Shown here: piece after piece, positions 33,237 through 42,651 of the stretch
Layout: every line of letters begins with the position of its first letter
How positions within the stretch are numbered: position 1 is the first letter of the stretch
Origin: Arthrobacter sp. NicSoilB8
GTDB lineage: Bacteria; Actinomycetota; Actinomycetes; Actinomycetales; Micrococcaceae
Assembly (NCBI RefSeq): GCF_019977355.1
Contig: NZ_AP024655.1
Coordinates: forward strand, 4,712,001 to 4,776,000
Length of the DNA stretch: 64,000 nt
Reading direction: 5' to 3'
Program-made: the position numbers and the translations under genes
Notes under the pieces: generated by a model
Told to the model about the DNA's origin: nothing
What the model saw: the letters and a program-made list of their open reading frames with translations, nothing else
Databases searched by the model: none

Positions 33237-34331
33237 CCGAGGGGGCCGCGTCACGGCAGGCACCACGGTAACGGATCCCAGGTGCGGCAGCGCTTCCCGG
33301 GCGCCCTCCTCAAGGTGCGCCGCCACCGCGGCAAGGTCTGACAGGCGGGCGCCGGCGGTCATGGGCACGGTGATTTCGGCGTGCAGCCGGTGGCCGGACC
33401 AGCGGAGGCGGGAAGTTCCGCCGTCCGCATGCCTGCCAACCACTGCGGAGAGCCGGTCCGAGAGAGCGGGATCGACGCCGTCCATAAGCCGGCGTCCGAC
33501 GTCGCGCACCGTGCCCCACAGCAGAACCATGATCGCCACCGAAATCAGCAGTCCCACGAGGGGATCGGCGAGGGGAAAGCCCAGCCAGACGCCCGCGACG
33601 CCGGCAACGACGGCGAGCGACGTGAAGCCGTCGGTGCGGGCGTGGACGCCGTCGGCGATCAGCGCCGCGGAGCCGATCTGCCGGCCGACGCGGATCCGGT
33701 AGATCGCGACCAGCTCGTTGCCGGCGAAGCCCACCACGCCGGCAGCCAGGACCCAGCCCAGATTCTGGACGGGCTGCGGCTCGAAGAAGCGGAGGACGGA
33801 TTCGACGGCGGCGACTACTGCGGAGAGCGCGATCATGGCCACGATGAACAGGCCGGCGAGATCCTCCGCGCGGCCGAAGCCGTAGGTGTAGGTGCGGGTG
33901 GGCTTGCGCCGGCCGAGGAGGAACGCGATCCAGAGCGGCACCCCGGTCAGGGCGTCCGAGAAATTGTGGACGGTGTCCGCGAGGAGCGCCACGGAGCCAC
34001 TGACCAGCACAATCACGAGCTGGAACAGCGACGTGGCGCCGAGGCCCGCCAGCGACACCTTGACCGCGCGGATGCCCTGCGTGCTGGATTCGAGGGCGTG
34101 GTCAATGGAGTCCGCGGAATCATGCGAATGCGGTACGAAGACTTCGTGAAGCCAGCCCTTCAGACCCGTCGGGTGGCTGTGGCCGTGGGAGTCGTCGTGG
34201 TCATGGCTGTGCGGGAGTTCGACGTCGTGATTGTGGTCATGGTCGTGGGTGCTGGTGGGATCGCGATTGGCGTGGGAGTGGCCGCCGTGGCCGTGGTCGC
34301 CGCCGTGCACGGCGTCGGCGGGCCGGCTCAT
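33228..34331 (-). CDS. Cation diffusion facilitator (zinc/metal exporter)
   Basis: 367 residues. A His/Asp-rich cytoplasmic N-terminus (about residues 8-70, many HDH and HGH motifs) precedes about six membrane helices. Metal-site residues appear as LLADTVHNFSD (HxxxD-type) near residue 117 and LIADGVHARTDG in helix V, followed by a C-terminal metallochaperone-like domain. CDF proteins export Zn, Co, Cd or similar ions by proton antiport. The start overlaps the ArsR-family gene stop by 4 bases (34328-34331), so the sensor controls its own exporter. The C-terminus ends inside a palindromic element. Confidence 0.88.
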   Translation of the reverse strand: MSRPADAVHGGDHGHGGHSHANRDPTSTHDHDHNHDVELPHSHDHDDSHGHSHPTGLKGWLHEVFVPHSHDSADSIDHALESSTQGIRAVKVSLAGLGATSLFQLVIVLVSGSVALLADTVHNFSDALTGVPLWIAFLLGRRKPTRTYTYGFGRAEDLAGLFIVAMIALSAVVAAVESVLRFFEPQPVQNLGWVLAAGVVGFAGNELVAIYRIRVGRQIGSAALIADGVHARTDGFTSLAVVAGVAGVWLGFPLADPLVGLLISVAIMVLLWGTVRDVGRRLMDGVDPALSDRLSAVVGRHADGGTSRLRWSGHRLHAEITVPMTAGARLSDLAAVAAHLEEGAREALPHLGSVTVVPAVTRPPRPN

Positions 34332-34663
34332 GACGTATGCCTTGGCGCCGTGCCAAGCGCGTGCTCAGCCTGGTGGATGGCATCCATGACGAGTTCGCGC
34401 GCATGATCGTTCTGCAAACGGTAGTACACCCGAGTCCCTTCCTGCCGGGTCGCCACCATGCCGCCGAGCCGCATCTTGGCCAGATGCTGCGAAACAGCAG
34501 CCGCGGGCTTCCCCACCTTCTCCGCCAAGGCATTGACCGGCATCTCACCGCCGCCAAGGGCAAGGATCAGCCGCACCCGGGTTGCGTCCGCCAGCATGGA
34601 AAACACCTCGACGGCCAGTTCCACATAGGGGCTCTCCACATCAATCTGCATATCTGCATCCAT
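34328..34663 (-). CDS. ArsR/SmtB-family metal-sensing repressor
   Basis: 111 residues, winged HTH (about 25-95): LADATRVRLILALGGGEMPV, then KPAAAVSQHLAKMRLGGMVATR. A C-terminal alpha-5 segment NDHARELVMDAIHQAEHALG contains Asp/His/His/Glu residues in the spacing of alpha-5 metal sites (CzrA/NmtR/KmtR type), suggesting Zn, Co or Ni sensing. No Cys metal site is seen. The ATG lies 6 bases after a -10, so the mRNA is probably leaderless. Metal binding would release the promoter and induce the CDF exporter. Confidence 0.85.
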   Translation of the reverse strand: MDADMQIDVESPYVELAVEVFSMLADATRVRLILALGGGEMPVNALAEKVGKPAAAVSQHLAKMRLGGMVATRQEGTRVYYRLQNDHARELVMDAIHQAEHALGTAPRHTS

Positions 34664-34697
34664 ACGCAGATACTGTCACATGAGGATCGAATGACAA
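34652..34697 (-). promoter_or_regulatory. ArsR-CDF promoter and operator, leaderless
   Basis: On the minus strand TTGTCA (34692-34697), 16 bases, CAGTAT (34670-34675), then the ATG 6 bases later. The dyad ATCTGC/GCAGAT (34652-34657, 34666-34671) overlaps -10, start site and start codon, and suits a SmtB-type operator. Confidence 0.5.
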
Positions 34698-34862
34698 AGA
34701 GCCGCCCCGATGTTCGCTCCTGCCCGGCCGCATGGGATGGAACACAATCCAGGCGGCGGTCGTTGGACACCGGTAGCCTAGAAAGACCATCGGCGGCCGA
34801 CAATCGCCAAACCGCAAGCACCGCAAGCACGAGAGCGCCCAGCACGAGAGAGGAGGACCGCC

Positions 34863-35387
34863 ATGGCCGCCGCACATGCAGCAAGCCCCGCATCGGTCCT
34901 CCGTCGAGCGGCACTTCTGGCCGGCATCCTCGCCGTCATTGCCGGATTCCTTGGCATGCACATCCTTGCCGGCTTTCACGGAATGCACAGCCAGGCAGCC
35001 CCATCGGACGCCGCGCAGACGTTCCCGGCGACGGCGGCGGCTCCTCATGACATGCCCGCCAGCCAGGCTCATTCCAGCCATGCACCCGCCACGGAAGCGG
35101 AGGCGGCCGCCCCGGTGACCACCACTCCGGTCACCGCAACTACGGTGACAGTGGGCGGCACGCCGGTGCCGGCGTCGTGCACCTGCCAGGGCGACTGCGC
35201 CGAGAAGCCGGCCATGCACCTGGACTGCACCCCCTCCGGGTCCAGTGCATCCCTGAGTGCACCACCGCCGGGCTCCACAGTGGTGCTTACGCAGCCGTGG
35301 GCCGCCGCTGTTGCAGCCCAGTGGGCGCCCTCCGCCCACATTCCCGGCTCGCCCACGCCCAACGATCTGTCCATCAGCCGGACGTAA
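34863..35387 (+). CDS. Secreted or anchored His/Met/Cys-rich small protein (DUF6153-like)
   Basis: 174 residues. One N-terminal membrane helix (about residues 14-36) is followed by an Ala/Pro/Thr-rich extracytoplasmic region with many His and Met (GMHILAGFHGMHS, HDMPASQAHSSHA) and three Cys in PASCTCQGDC plus one in HLDC. It resembles actinobacterial DUF6153-type proteins seen next to copper/DUF305 genes. The residues are those that bind copper, so periplasmic metal binding is plausible but unproven. It precedes the DUF305 lipoprotein gene in the same direction. Confidence 0.6.
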   Translation: MAAAHAASPASVLRRAALLAGILAVIAGFLGMHILAGFHGMHSQAAPSDAAQTFPATAAAPHDMPASQAHSSHAPATEAEAAAPVTTTPVTATTVTVGGTPVPASCTCQGDCAEKPAMHLDCTPSGSSASLSAPPPGSTVVLTQPWAAAVAAQWAPSAHIPGSPTPNDLSISRT

Positions 35388-35510
35388 ACCCGGGCCTGCG
35401 CCGCTGACTTTCCGGCGCTTCGGCATGCCCCCGGGGCGCGCCGCCCTCTTGCGCCGCCACCCCGCCCGATGCCGGCGATCTCTGCCGGATTTCCAAAGGA
35501 CAGATCTGAC

Positions 35511-36122
35511 ATGAACAAGACCCTCACCATTTCCGCGACCGCCCTCGCTGCGATCATCGCACTGGCTGCCTGCTCCACCGGCTCCGGCTCCGGCAGTTCC
35601 GCATCCGGAATGAGCCCCACCAGCAGCGGCACCATGGCTGCAAGCTCCGCGCCGGCCGCCGCCGACGCCAGCCACAACGGCACCGACACGCTCTTTGCCC
35701 AGGGCATGATCCCCCACCATGCGCAGGCCGTGGAGATGAGCGGGATGATGCTGGCAAAGCCCGGGATCGATGCGAGGATCACGGCACTGGCCACGAAGAT
35801 CAAGGCCGCGCAGGGCCCTGAGATCGAGCGGATGACGGGCTGGCTCCAGGCCTGGAACGAGTCCGCGCAGATGGCCGGCGGCCATGCCATGTCCGGCATG
35901 ATGGGCGAGGACGAGCTCAAGACACTCGACGCCGCCCAAGGCAACGAGGCCGCGAAGCTGTTCCTCACCCAGATGATTGCCCATCACGAGGGTGCCGTCG
36001 AGATGGCGAATGCGGAGGTCCGCAGCGGCAAGAACGCCGAGGCCGTCCAGCTGGGCAGGGACATTGCGGCCGCCCAGACCGCGGAAATCGCGGAGATGAA
36101 GCAACTGCTCGCCGCGTTGTAG
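35511..36122 (+). CDS. DUF305-family lipoprotein
   Basis: 203 residues. A lipoprotein signal (residues 1-20, lipobox LAAC) is followed by a Ser/Gly/Thr-rich linker and the helical DUF305 domain from about residue 65. Its hallmark His-rich motifs are visible twice: QGMIPHHAQAVEMSGMM and TQMIAHHEGAVEMANAE, each ending in Met residues. DUF305 proteins are ferritin-like, His/Met-rich and often lie near copper-handling genes. AAAGGACAG precedes the ATG at 35511. A GC-rich hairpin of CCCGGGCC repeats follows the stop (36153-36190). Confidence 0.85.
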   Translation: MNKTLTISATALAAIIALAACSTGSGSGSSASGMSPTSSGTMAASSAPAAADASHNGTDTLFAQGMIPHHAQAVEMSGMMLAKPGIDARITALATKIKAAQGPEIERMTGWLQAWNESAQMAGGHAMSGMMGEDELKTLDAAQGNEAAKLFLTQMIAHHEGAVEMANAEVRSGKNAEAVQLGRDIAAAQTAEIAEMKQLLAAL

Positions 36123-36152
36123 GCGGACACCGGAGCACCAGAATAACGGCGG

Positions 36153-36202
36153 CCCGGGGGCCCGGGCCGGGCCCCCGGGCCACTCCCGGGCCGCACCCGG
36201 GC
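36153..36202. terminator. GC-rich hairpin region after the DUF305 gene
   Basis: Repeated GGCCCGGG and CCCGGGCC blocks can fold into alternative strong hairpins between the DUF305 stop and the next promoter. No T-run is present. Confidence 0.4.
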
Positions 36203-36213
36203 CGCCGTCACAG

Positions 36214-36243
36214 TTGACACCCCGGTGTGACCCCTGCCATATT
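36214..36243 (+). promoter_or_regulatory. Promoter and operator of the FadR-type regulator
   Basis: TTGACA (36214-36219), 18 bases, CATATT (36238-36243), then GTG 7 bases later at 36251. The spacer holds the dyad ACACC-CC-GGTGT (36217-36228), probably the regulator's own site. The geometry implies a leaderless mRNA. Confidence 0.5.
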
Positions 36244-36250
36244 TGAAAGC

Positions 36251-36946
36251 GTGAACCTGTCAGACAGCCGGACAGCAGGACAGCCTCTAGCCCGCCTCAG
36301 CGCGGCCGAGGCAGTCTTCAACGTCCTCCGCTCCGAAATCGAATCCGGCAAGCTGGGCGTCGGCGCCAGGCTGAGCTCCGAGGCCACGCTTGCCCAGCAG
36401 TACGGCGTGAGCCGCTCTGTGGTCCGCGAGGCCCTGCGCTCCTGCACGGCCCTGGGCCTGACGGTCACCAAGACCGGGCGGGGAACGTTCGTCATTGCCA
36501 ACCACGTGGCCAAAGACCTGGTCTTGGGCCAGTACTCCGCACGCGACCTCACGGAGGCGCGTCCGCACATCGAGGTTCCCGCCGCCGGGCTGGCCGCGGA
36601 ACGCCGCTCGTCCGAGGAACTGGACACCATGCGGGACATCGTCGCCGCGATGACCGCCGAGGACGACCCCGAAGTGTGGGTGGGCCTGGACTCGAGCTTT
36701 CACGCGTTGATCGCGCGGGCCAGCCGGAACAAGGTGTTCGAAAACGTCGTCGCCGAGATCCGCGAGGCCCTGGCCCACCAGTCCGAGACCCTGAACATGG
36801 TGGCGGACCGCCAGCACGCCTCCGACGAGGAGCACCGGCGCATCCTGGCCGCCATCGAGGCCGGCGACGCGGCGACGGCCCGCATCGCCATGAGCCAGCA
36901 CCTCCATGCCGTTGGCGTCGCCCTCGACTCGATCCTCAACCCCTGA
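36251..36946 (+). CDS. GntR-family regulator, FadR subfamily, of the Asn/Asp operon
   Basis: About 231 residues. Winged HTH at the N-terminus (AEAVFNVLRSEIESGKLGVG, VSRSVVREALRSCTALGL), then an all-helical FCD domain with the usual Asp and His ligands (LDSSFHALIARAS, ADRQHASDEEHRRIL). I prefer the GTG at 36251 because a -10 lies 7 bases upstream; a GTG at 36227 would overlap the operator dyad. It precedes asparaginase, aspartase and an amino acid permease in the same direction, so it probably controls them in response to Asn, Asp or a product. Confidence 0.8.
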   Translation: MNLSDSRTAGQPLARLSAAEAVFNVLRSEIESGKLGVGARLSSEATLAQQYGVSRSVVREALRSCTALGLTVTKTGRGTFVIANHVAKDLVLGQYSARDLTEARPHIEVPAAGLAAERRSSEELDTMRDIVAAMTAEDDPEVWVGLDSSFHALIARASRNKVFENVVAEIREALAHQSETLNMVADRQHASDEEHRRILAAIEAGDAATARIAMSQHLHAVGVALDSILNP

Positions 36947-37038
36947 GGGCAGCCAATTGCCGCCTGCAAGGGCAGATTCAGCAGCAGACACGGCAGCAGC
37001 TTGACCTGCGACAACCAACACCACCGCCAAAGGACGCA

Positions 37039-38091
37039 ATGATTTCTCCCGCCCTCGCGCACATCCCGGCCCTGCTTGCTCCGGAGAGGCTCCCGCAGTA
37101 CGCCCCGCTCGCAGTCCAGACCCGCGACGGGCTGGTCGAGAGCGTCCATTACGGCTCGGTGATCGCCACCGCAGCGGACGGCCGGACCCTCCTGGCCGCC
37201 GGCGAGCCCCTCGCCCCGTTCTACCCGCGCTCCGCCCTCAAGCCGCTGCAGGCTGTCGCCATGGTCCGCGCCGGGCTGGACCTCCCTGACGAACTCCTCG
37301 CCCTCGCGGCTGCCAGCCATTCCGGTGCCGCCATCCACCGCGAAGGTTCCCGGCGCATCCTTGACCTGCATGGGCTCACGCCCCGGGTCCTCGAGAACAG
37401 CACCGACCTCCCCTACGGCGCCCGCGAGCGCGAGAAATGGCTCCGTGACGGCGGCCAAGCCACCCAACTGGCGCAGAACTGCTCCGGAAAACACGCCGCG
37501 ATGGCCGCCACCTGCGTCATCAACGGCTGGCCGGTCCAGGGATACCTGGACCCGGCTCACCCGCTGCAGCAGCTCGTGGCCCGGACCGTGACGGACCTGA
37601 CCGGCGAGGAGCCGGAGCGCACATCCACTGACGGCTGCGGCACCCCGCTCTTCGCCCTCACCCTGCGCGGCATGGCCCGGGCCTTCGGCAAGCTGGCCGC
37701 GGAAGCCGAAGCCGGCGACGGTGCGGAAGCTTGCGTCGCGCGCGCCATGCGCCGCCGCCCCGAAATGGTTGCCGGCGAGGACCGCGATGTCACCGCGCTG
37801 ATGCGCCTTGTCCCGGGCCTGCTGGCCAAGGACGGCTTCGAGGGCGTCCAGCTGGTGGGACTGCCCGACGGCCGCGCCGTCGCCGTGAAGATCTCCGACG
37901 GCGGAGACCGCGCCAGGATGCCGGTCACCGTGCGGGTCCTGGCCGCGCTCGACGTCGACACCTCGCCCCTGGCGCGCATCGCCGCGGCCCCGGTGCTGGG
38001 CGGCGGCCGGCCCGTCGGGCTGCTGCAGGCGACCGAGTTCCTCGCCGCCCCCGACGCCCGCAACGACTCCGACGCCCCCGACGCCCTGTAA
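37039..38091 (+). CDS. L-asparaginase (asparaginase II family)
   Basis: 350 residues of the family typified by Rhizobium etli asparaginase II, unrelated to the E. coli type. Motifs: RSALKPLQAVAMV near residue 59, AASHSGAAIHREG near 94 and QNCSGKHAAM near 152; the Ser-Lys pairs of SCSGKH-like sequences are part of the active site. It hydrolyses L-asparagine to aspartate and ammonia in the cytoplasm. AAAGGA precedes the ATG. The aspartase gene follows after 8 bases, giving a direct Asn to fumarate route. Confidence 0.88.
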   Translation: MISPALAHIPALLAPERLPQYAPLAVQTRDGLVESVHYGSVIATAADGRTLLAAGEPLAPFYPRSALKPLQAVAMVRAGLDLPDELLALAAASHSGAAIHREGSRRILDLHGLTPRVLENSTDLPYGAREREKWLRDGGQATQLAQNCSGKHAAMAATCVINGWPVQGYLDPAHPLQQLVARTVTDLTGEEPERTSTDGCGTPLFALTLRGMARAFGKLAAEAEAGDGAEACVARAMRRRPEMVAGEDRDVTALMRLVPGLLAKDGFEGVQLVGLPDGRAVAVKISDGGDRARMPVTVRVLAALDVDTSPLARIAAAPVLGGGRPVGLLQATEFLAAPDARNDSDAPDAL

Positions 38092-38099
38092 GGACAGCC

Positions 38100-39515
38100 A
38101 TGACCCCGATCGACGAACGCGCAGACTTCCGCTCCGAACACGACCTCCTGGGCAACCGTGACGTTCCCGCCGACGCCTACTGGGGCGTCCACACCCTCCG
38201 GGCCGTAGAGAACTTCCCCATCACCGGCCAGCCGCTCTCCTCCAACATGCACCTGGTCCGCGGCCTGGCCGCCGTGAAACTGGCCGCCGCCCGCACCAAC
38301 CACGAGCTCGGACTCCTCGACGCCGAGCGCGCCCAGGCCATCGAGGATGCCTGCGCCGACGTCATGAACGGCAAGCTCAGCGATCAGTTCGTGGTGGACG
38401 TCATCCAGGGCGGCGCCGGGACGTCGTCGAACATGAACGCCAACGAGGTGATCGCCAACCGGGCCCTGGAAATCCTCGGACACCCGAAGGGCGACTACGC
38501 GCGGCTGCACCCCAACGACCACGTCAACCTCAGCCAGTCCACGAACGACGTCTACCCCACCGCGGTCAAGCTCGGCACCATCTTCGCCGCCCGGGAGCTA
38601 CTGGACGCGCTCACCGAACTTGAAGACGCCTTCGCCGCGAAAGCCCTCGAATTCCGCACCGTGGTCAAGATGGGCCGCACCCAGCTGCAGGACGCCGTCC
38701 CCATGACGCTCGGCCAGGAATTCGGCACCTACGCCGTCACGATCGGCGAGGACCGGCTCCGCCTGGCCGAAGCCGACCTGCTGATCCACGAAATCAACCT
38801 CGGCGCCACGGCGATCGGCACCGGCCTGAACGCCCCGGCCGGGTACGCCGAGGCCGCCTGCCGGCACCTGGCCGAGATCACGGGCCTGCCGCTCGTCACG
38901 GCGGTGGACCTGATCGAAGCCACCCAGGACGTCGGCGCGTTTGTGCACCTCTCCGGCGTGCTCAAACGGGTCGCCGTGAAACTGTCCAAGATCTGCAACG
39001 ACCTCCGGCTGCTCTCCTCCGGCCCGCGCGCCGGCCTCGGCGAAATCAACCTCCCCGCGGTGCAGTCCGGCTCCTCGATCATGCCCGGCAAGATCAACCC
39101 GGTCATCCCGGAAGTGGTCAGCCAGGTGGCCTACGAGGTCGTCGGCAACGACGTCACCATCACCATGGCCGCCGAGGCAGGCCAGCTCCAGCTCAACGCC
39201 TTCGAACCGATCATTGTCCACAGCCTCCACAAGAGCATCTCCCACTTGGAAGCCGCCTGCCGCACCCTCACGGCCCGCTGCGTCCGGGGCATCACCGCCA
39301 ACACCGAACGGCTCCGCCTCACGGTGGAACAGTCAATCGGCCTCGTCACCGCCCTGAACCCGCATCTGGGCTACGCCACGGCCACGGCCATCGCGCAGGA
39401 AGCCCTCGCGACCGGCAAGGGAGTCGCGGAGCTCGTGCTCGAACACGGGCTGCTCACCGACGAGCAGCTCACCGAGCTCCTCAGCCCGCACCGCCTGGCC
39501 AACCTGAGCAAATAG
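38100..39515 (+). CDS. aspA: Aspartate ammonia-lyase
   Basis: 471 residues, fumarase/aspartase superfamily. The signature loop GSSIMPGKINP near residue 325 carries the catalytic Ser. HLHPNDHVNLSQSTND and TSSNMNANEVIANRA are typical of aspartase. It deaminates aspartate to fumarate and ammonium. The ATG at 38100 follows AAGGACAG. Lying between asparaginase and the permease, it completes an operon for uptake and breakdown of Asn/Asp. The fumarate class II alternative is less likely given the context. Confidence 0.9.
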   Translation: MTPIDERADFRSEHDLLGNRDVPADAYWGVHTLRAVENFPITGQPLSSNMHLVRGLAAVKLAAARTNHELGLLDAERAQAIEDACADVMNGKLSDQFVVDVIQGGAGTSSNMNANEVIANRALEILGHPKGDYARLHPNDHVNLSQSTNDVYPTAVKLGTIFAARELLDALTELEDAFAAKALEFRTVVKMGRTQLQDAVPMTLGQEFGTYAVTIGEDRLRLAEADLLIHEINLGATAIGTGLNAPAGYAEAACRHLAEITGLPLVTAVDLIEATQDVGAFVHLSGVLKRVAVKLSKICNDLRLLSSGPRAGLGEINLPAVQSGSSIMPGKINPVIPEVVSQVAYEVVGNDVTITMAAEAGQLQLNAFEPIIVHSLHKSISHLEAACRTLTARCVRGITANTERLRLTVEQSIGLVTALNPHLGYATATAIAQEALATGKGVAELVLEHGLLTDEQLTELLSPHRLANLSK

Positions 39516-39542
39516 CGCACCCTCGAACCCCGAAGGACCCCC

Positions 39543-41135
39543 ATGACTTATCCCGAAACTGCCCGCGCCCAAAAACAGCCTGCCCAACAGGCCGTCACCG
39601 ACCACACCATTCCGGCGCATGCCCACGCCTCCGAAGCCGCGCTCCACGCCGAGGACCAGGGCTACCACAAGGGCCTGAAACCCCGGCAGGTCCAGATGAT
39701 CGCGATCGGCGGCGCCATCGGCACCGGCCTGTTCATGGGCGCCGGCGGCCGTCTCGCCACCGCCGGGCCGGCCCTGATCATCAGCTACGCCGTCTGCGGG
39801 TTCTTCGCCTTCATGATCCTGCGCGCCCTCGGCGAACTCGTCATGCACCGGCCCTCGTCGGGATCCTTCGTCTCCTACGCCCGCGAATTCTTCGGCGAGA
39901 AGGCCGCTTTCGTCACCGGCTGGCTCTACTGGCTGAACTGGGCCATGACCGCGATCGTGGACATCACCGCCGTCGCGCTGTACATGAACTTCTTCAAGAA
40001 GTACTGGGCGCCCATCGCGGACGTGCCGCAGTGGGCCTGGGCCCTGGCCGCCCTGATCCTGGTGCTGGGCCTGAACCTCATCAGCGTCAAGGTGTTCGGC
40101 GAGCTCGAATTCTGGTTCGCCCTCATCAAGGTGGTGGCGCTCGTGTCCTTCCTGCTCGTCGGCATCTACTTCGTCATCTTCGGCACCCCCGTCGCAGGCC
40201 AGGAGGTCGGCTTCAGCCTCATCACGGACAACGGCGGCATGTTCCCCAACGGCCTGCTGCCGGCAGTCGTGGTGATGCAGGGCGTCGTGTTCGCCTACGC
40301 CTCGATCGAGCTGATCGGCACCGCCGCGGGTGAGACGGAAAACCCGGAGAAGATCATGCCAAGGGCCATCAACACGGTGATCGTCCGTATCGCGGTGTTC
40401 TACGTCGGCTCGCTCGTGCTGCTCTCCCTGCTGCTGCCCTACAGCTCCTACAAGGCCGGCGAAAGCCCGTTCGTGACGTTCTTCGGCTCCATCGGGGTGG
40501 ACGGCGTGGATGCCATCATGAACCTTGTGGTCCTGACCGCGGCCCTGTCCTCACTCAACGCCGGCCTCTACTCCACCGGCCGGATCATGCGCTCCATGTC
40601 CGTCTCGGGTTCCGCGCCGAAATTCGCCGCCCGGATGAACAAGTCCGGCGTCCCCTATGGCGGCATCGGGCTCACCGCCGGGGTGGCCGTCCTGGGCGTC
40701 ATCCTGAACGCCGTGGTCCCGGCCGAGGCCTTTGAGATCGTCCTGAACGTCGCGTCCCTGGGCATCATCAGCACGTGGGCCATGATCGTCCTGTGCCAGA
40801 TGCAGCTTGCCCGGCTCGCGGCCCGCGGGGAACTGCTGCGGCCCGCCTTCCGGATGCCCGGCGCACCCGTCACGGGCTGGATCACGCTGGCCTTCCTCCT
40901 GGCGGTGCTGGTCCTCATGGCCTTCGACTCGCCCGTGGGTACGTGGACCATCGCGTCCCTGGCGGTCATCGTCCCGCTCCTGATGCTCGGCTGGCGCCTC
41001 TGCCGGCACCGCATCCTGGAAATCGCCGCCGTCCGCGACGGCTTCACCGGACCGTATCCGCTCGTGACCGCCCGGGCTGCCCGGCCCGCCGGAAGCGACG
41101 GGCGGGACGGGAGCGACAGGCGGGATTCGGAGTAG
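39543..41135 (+). CDS. Amino acid permease (APC family, AnsP/GabP-like)
   Basis: 530 residues, about 12 helices. Helix 1 has the conserved [16 protein letters not shown]; the helix 2-3 loop has [37 protein letters not shown]. These mark the amino acid transporter (AAT) group of proton symporters that includes AnsP, GabP and CycA. A His-rich polar N-terminus of 40 residues and a charged tail ([11 protein letters not shown]) lie outside. Following aspA by 27 bases, it most likely imports asparagine or aspartate. CGAAGGACC precedes the ATG. Confidence 0.88.
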   Translation: MTYPETARAQKQPAQQAVTDHTIPAHAHASEAALHAEDQGYHKGLKPRQVQMIAIGGAIGTGLFMGAGGRLATAGPALIISYAVCGFFAFMILRALGELVMHRPSSGSFVSYAREFFGEKAAFVTGWLYWLNWAMTAIVDITAVALYMNFFKKYWAPIADVPQWAWALAALILVLGLNLISVKVFGELEFWFALIKVVALVSFLLVGIYFVIFGTPVAGQEVGFSLITDNGGMFPNGLLPAVVVMQGVVFAYASIELIGTAAGETENPEKIMPRAINTVIVRIAVFYVGSLVLLSLLLPYSSYKAGESPFVTFFGSIGVDGVDAIMNLVVLTAALSSLNAGLYSTGRIMRSMSVSGSAPKFAARMNKSGVPYGGIGLTAGVAVLGVILNAVVPAEAFEIVLNVASLGIISTWAMIVLCQMQLARLAARGELLRPAFRMPGAPVTGWITLAFLLAVLVLMAFDSPVGTWTIASLAVIVPLLMLGWRLCRHRILEIAAVRDGFTGPYPLVTARAARPAGSDGRDGSDRRDSE

Positions 41136-41264
41136 CGCCGCCGCAACGCGTCCGCGTAACGCAACGTCCCCGCAACCTCTCGTGCACCCGGTTCGCATAT
41201 GCTCAGCAGAGGAGCCCACACTGGCGCCCACCGGCTCAGCGACGAACCACCCGGGAGACACTTC

Positions 41265-42581
41265 ATGACCAACTGGCGGATCAGGGACTTCCACTCGGCC
41301 GATCTTGACGGCATCCTGCACCTCTGGGAATCCCTCAAGGAATCGAACGTGGAGCCCGTGTACGCGCTCTCCGAAGTCCTGGCCTCGTGCGAAAAGGACC
41401 ACGCCGTGGTGGCAGTGCAGGGCGAGCAGGTGGTGGGCGCCGCGGTCGGACGCGCCGCCCATGACCAGGGCTGGATCGTTTTCCTGGCCACGCTGCCCGA
41501 GTTCCGGGGCCGCGGGATCGGCACGTCGCTGCTGGCCGCCGTCGAGAACCGGATGGCGCCGCACGGGCTCAACAAGCTCTCCGCGCTGATGCCCGAATCC
41601 GAAACCCGGGTGGAGGCGTTCCTGGGCCGCGGCTTCGTGCTGAAGAAAAACCTGCGCTACTTCGAACGGAAGATCCCGGTCCAGCGCCAGGAGCTTGAGC
41701 CGCTCAGCCTGCTCGGCGGCCGCATCCTGGCCCGCGACCTGTGGGAAAACGTGGCCGGCATGCGCCGCGAAAAGGAACTGCTGGAACGCCGGCTGGTCCT
41801 GCCGCTGGCCGAGGCCGACCTCGCCGACGAATACGGCGTGGTGCCCCCGCGCGCCGTCGTCCTCTTTGGACCGCCCGGTACCGGCAAGACGACGTTTGCC
41901 AAAGCGATCGCGTCCCGGCTGGAATGGCCGTTCGTGGAGGTCTTCCCGTCCCGGCTAGCCGCCGACCCGCAGGGCCTGGCCGGGGCGCTGCGCGAGACCT
42001 TCCTGGAGATCGCCGAGCTGGAGCACGCAGTGGTCTTCATCGACGAGGTCGAGGAAATCGCCTCGCAGCGCTCGGGTGAACCGCCCTCTCCCCTGCAGGG
42101 CGTCACCAACGAGCTTCTGAAAATCATTCCCGCGTTCCGCGAACAGCCCGGCCGGATCCTGGTCTGCGCCACGAACTTCATCCGCGCCCTGGATTCTGCC
42201 TTCCTGCGGCATGGCCGGTTCGATTACGTCATCCCGATCGGCCTGCCGGACCGGCAGGCCCGCGAGGCCATGTGGCAGCGCTTCATCCCCGCCGCCGTGG
42301 TGGACGACGTCGACGTCGAACTCCTGGTGGACCGCACCGAGGGCTTCTCCCCCGCGGACATCGAGTATGCGGCCCGCAGCGCCTCCCAGCGGGCGCTGGA
42401 AAAGGCGGTGTACGACGACGGCGGTGCCGCGTCCGGGGGCGACCCCGCCTCGCGCGCGGCCGTCCGCAAAGGCCCCTCGACCCAGGACTACCTCGACGCC
42501 ATCCGGGACACCCGGACGACGGTCAGCGACGAGGTGCATCAGGAGTTCCTCGAGGACATCGACGCCTTGGGCCGGGTGTAG
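41265..42581 (+). CDS. GNAT acetyltransferase fused to an AAA+ ATPase
   Basis: 438 residues in two parts. Residues 1-140 form a GNAT domain, with the acetyl-CoA loop in LPEFRGRGIGTSLLAAVE and HGLNKLSALM. Residues about 170-420 form an AAA+ domain: Walker A GPPGTGKTT at 202-210, Walker B VVFIDEVEE at 256-264, sensor-1 Asn in CATNF and arginine-finger region in FLRHGRFDYVIPIGLPDRQAR. The AAA part is like FtsH/CDC48-type ATPases but there is no protease domain. GGGAG lies before the ATG. The combination suggests ATP-driven remodelling coupled to N-acetylation; target unknown. Confidence 0.8.
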   Translation: MTNWRIRDFHSADLDGILHLWESLKESNVEPVYALSEVLASCEKDHAVVAVQGEQVVGAAVGRAAHDQGWIVFLATLPEFRGRGIGTSLLAAVENRMAPHGLNKLSALMPESETRVEAFLGRGFVLKKNLRYFERKIPVQRQELEPLSLLGGRILARDLWENVAGMRREKELLERRLVLPLAEADLADEYGVVPPRAVVLFGPPGTGKTTFAKAIASRLEWPFVEVFPSRLAADPQGLAGALRETFLEIAELEHAVVFIDEVEEIASQRSGEPPSPLQGVTNELLKIIPAFREQPGRILVCATNFIRALDSAFLRHGRFDYVIPIGLPDRQAREAMWQRFIPAAVVDDVDVELLVDRTEGFSPADIEYAARSASQRALEKAVYDDGGAASGGDPASRAAVRKGPSTQDYLDAIRDTRTTVSDEVHQEFLEDIDALGRV

Positions 42582-42586
42582 CCAAA

Positions 42587-42651
42587 GCAACGCGGGGTCA
42601 GATGCGGCCGGTGTTGGGGTCCGGAATGGGCGCGAAGTGACCCCGCGTTGC
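42587..42651. repeat. Intergenic inverted-repeat element, copy A
   Basis: Arms GCAACGCGGGGTCA (42587-42600) and TGACCCCGCGTTGC (42638-42651) enclose 37 bases. The right part (ATGGGCGCGAAG before the arm) nearly matches copy B at 45954-46020. The element lies just after the GNAT-AAA stop. A REP/MITE-like repeat is likely. Confidence 0.75.
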
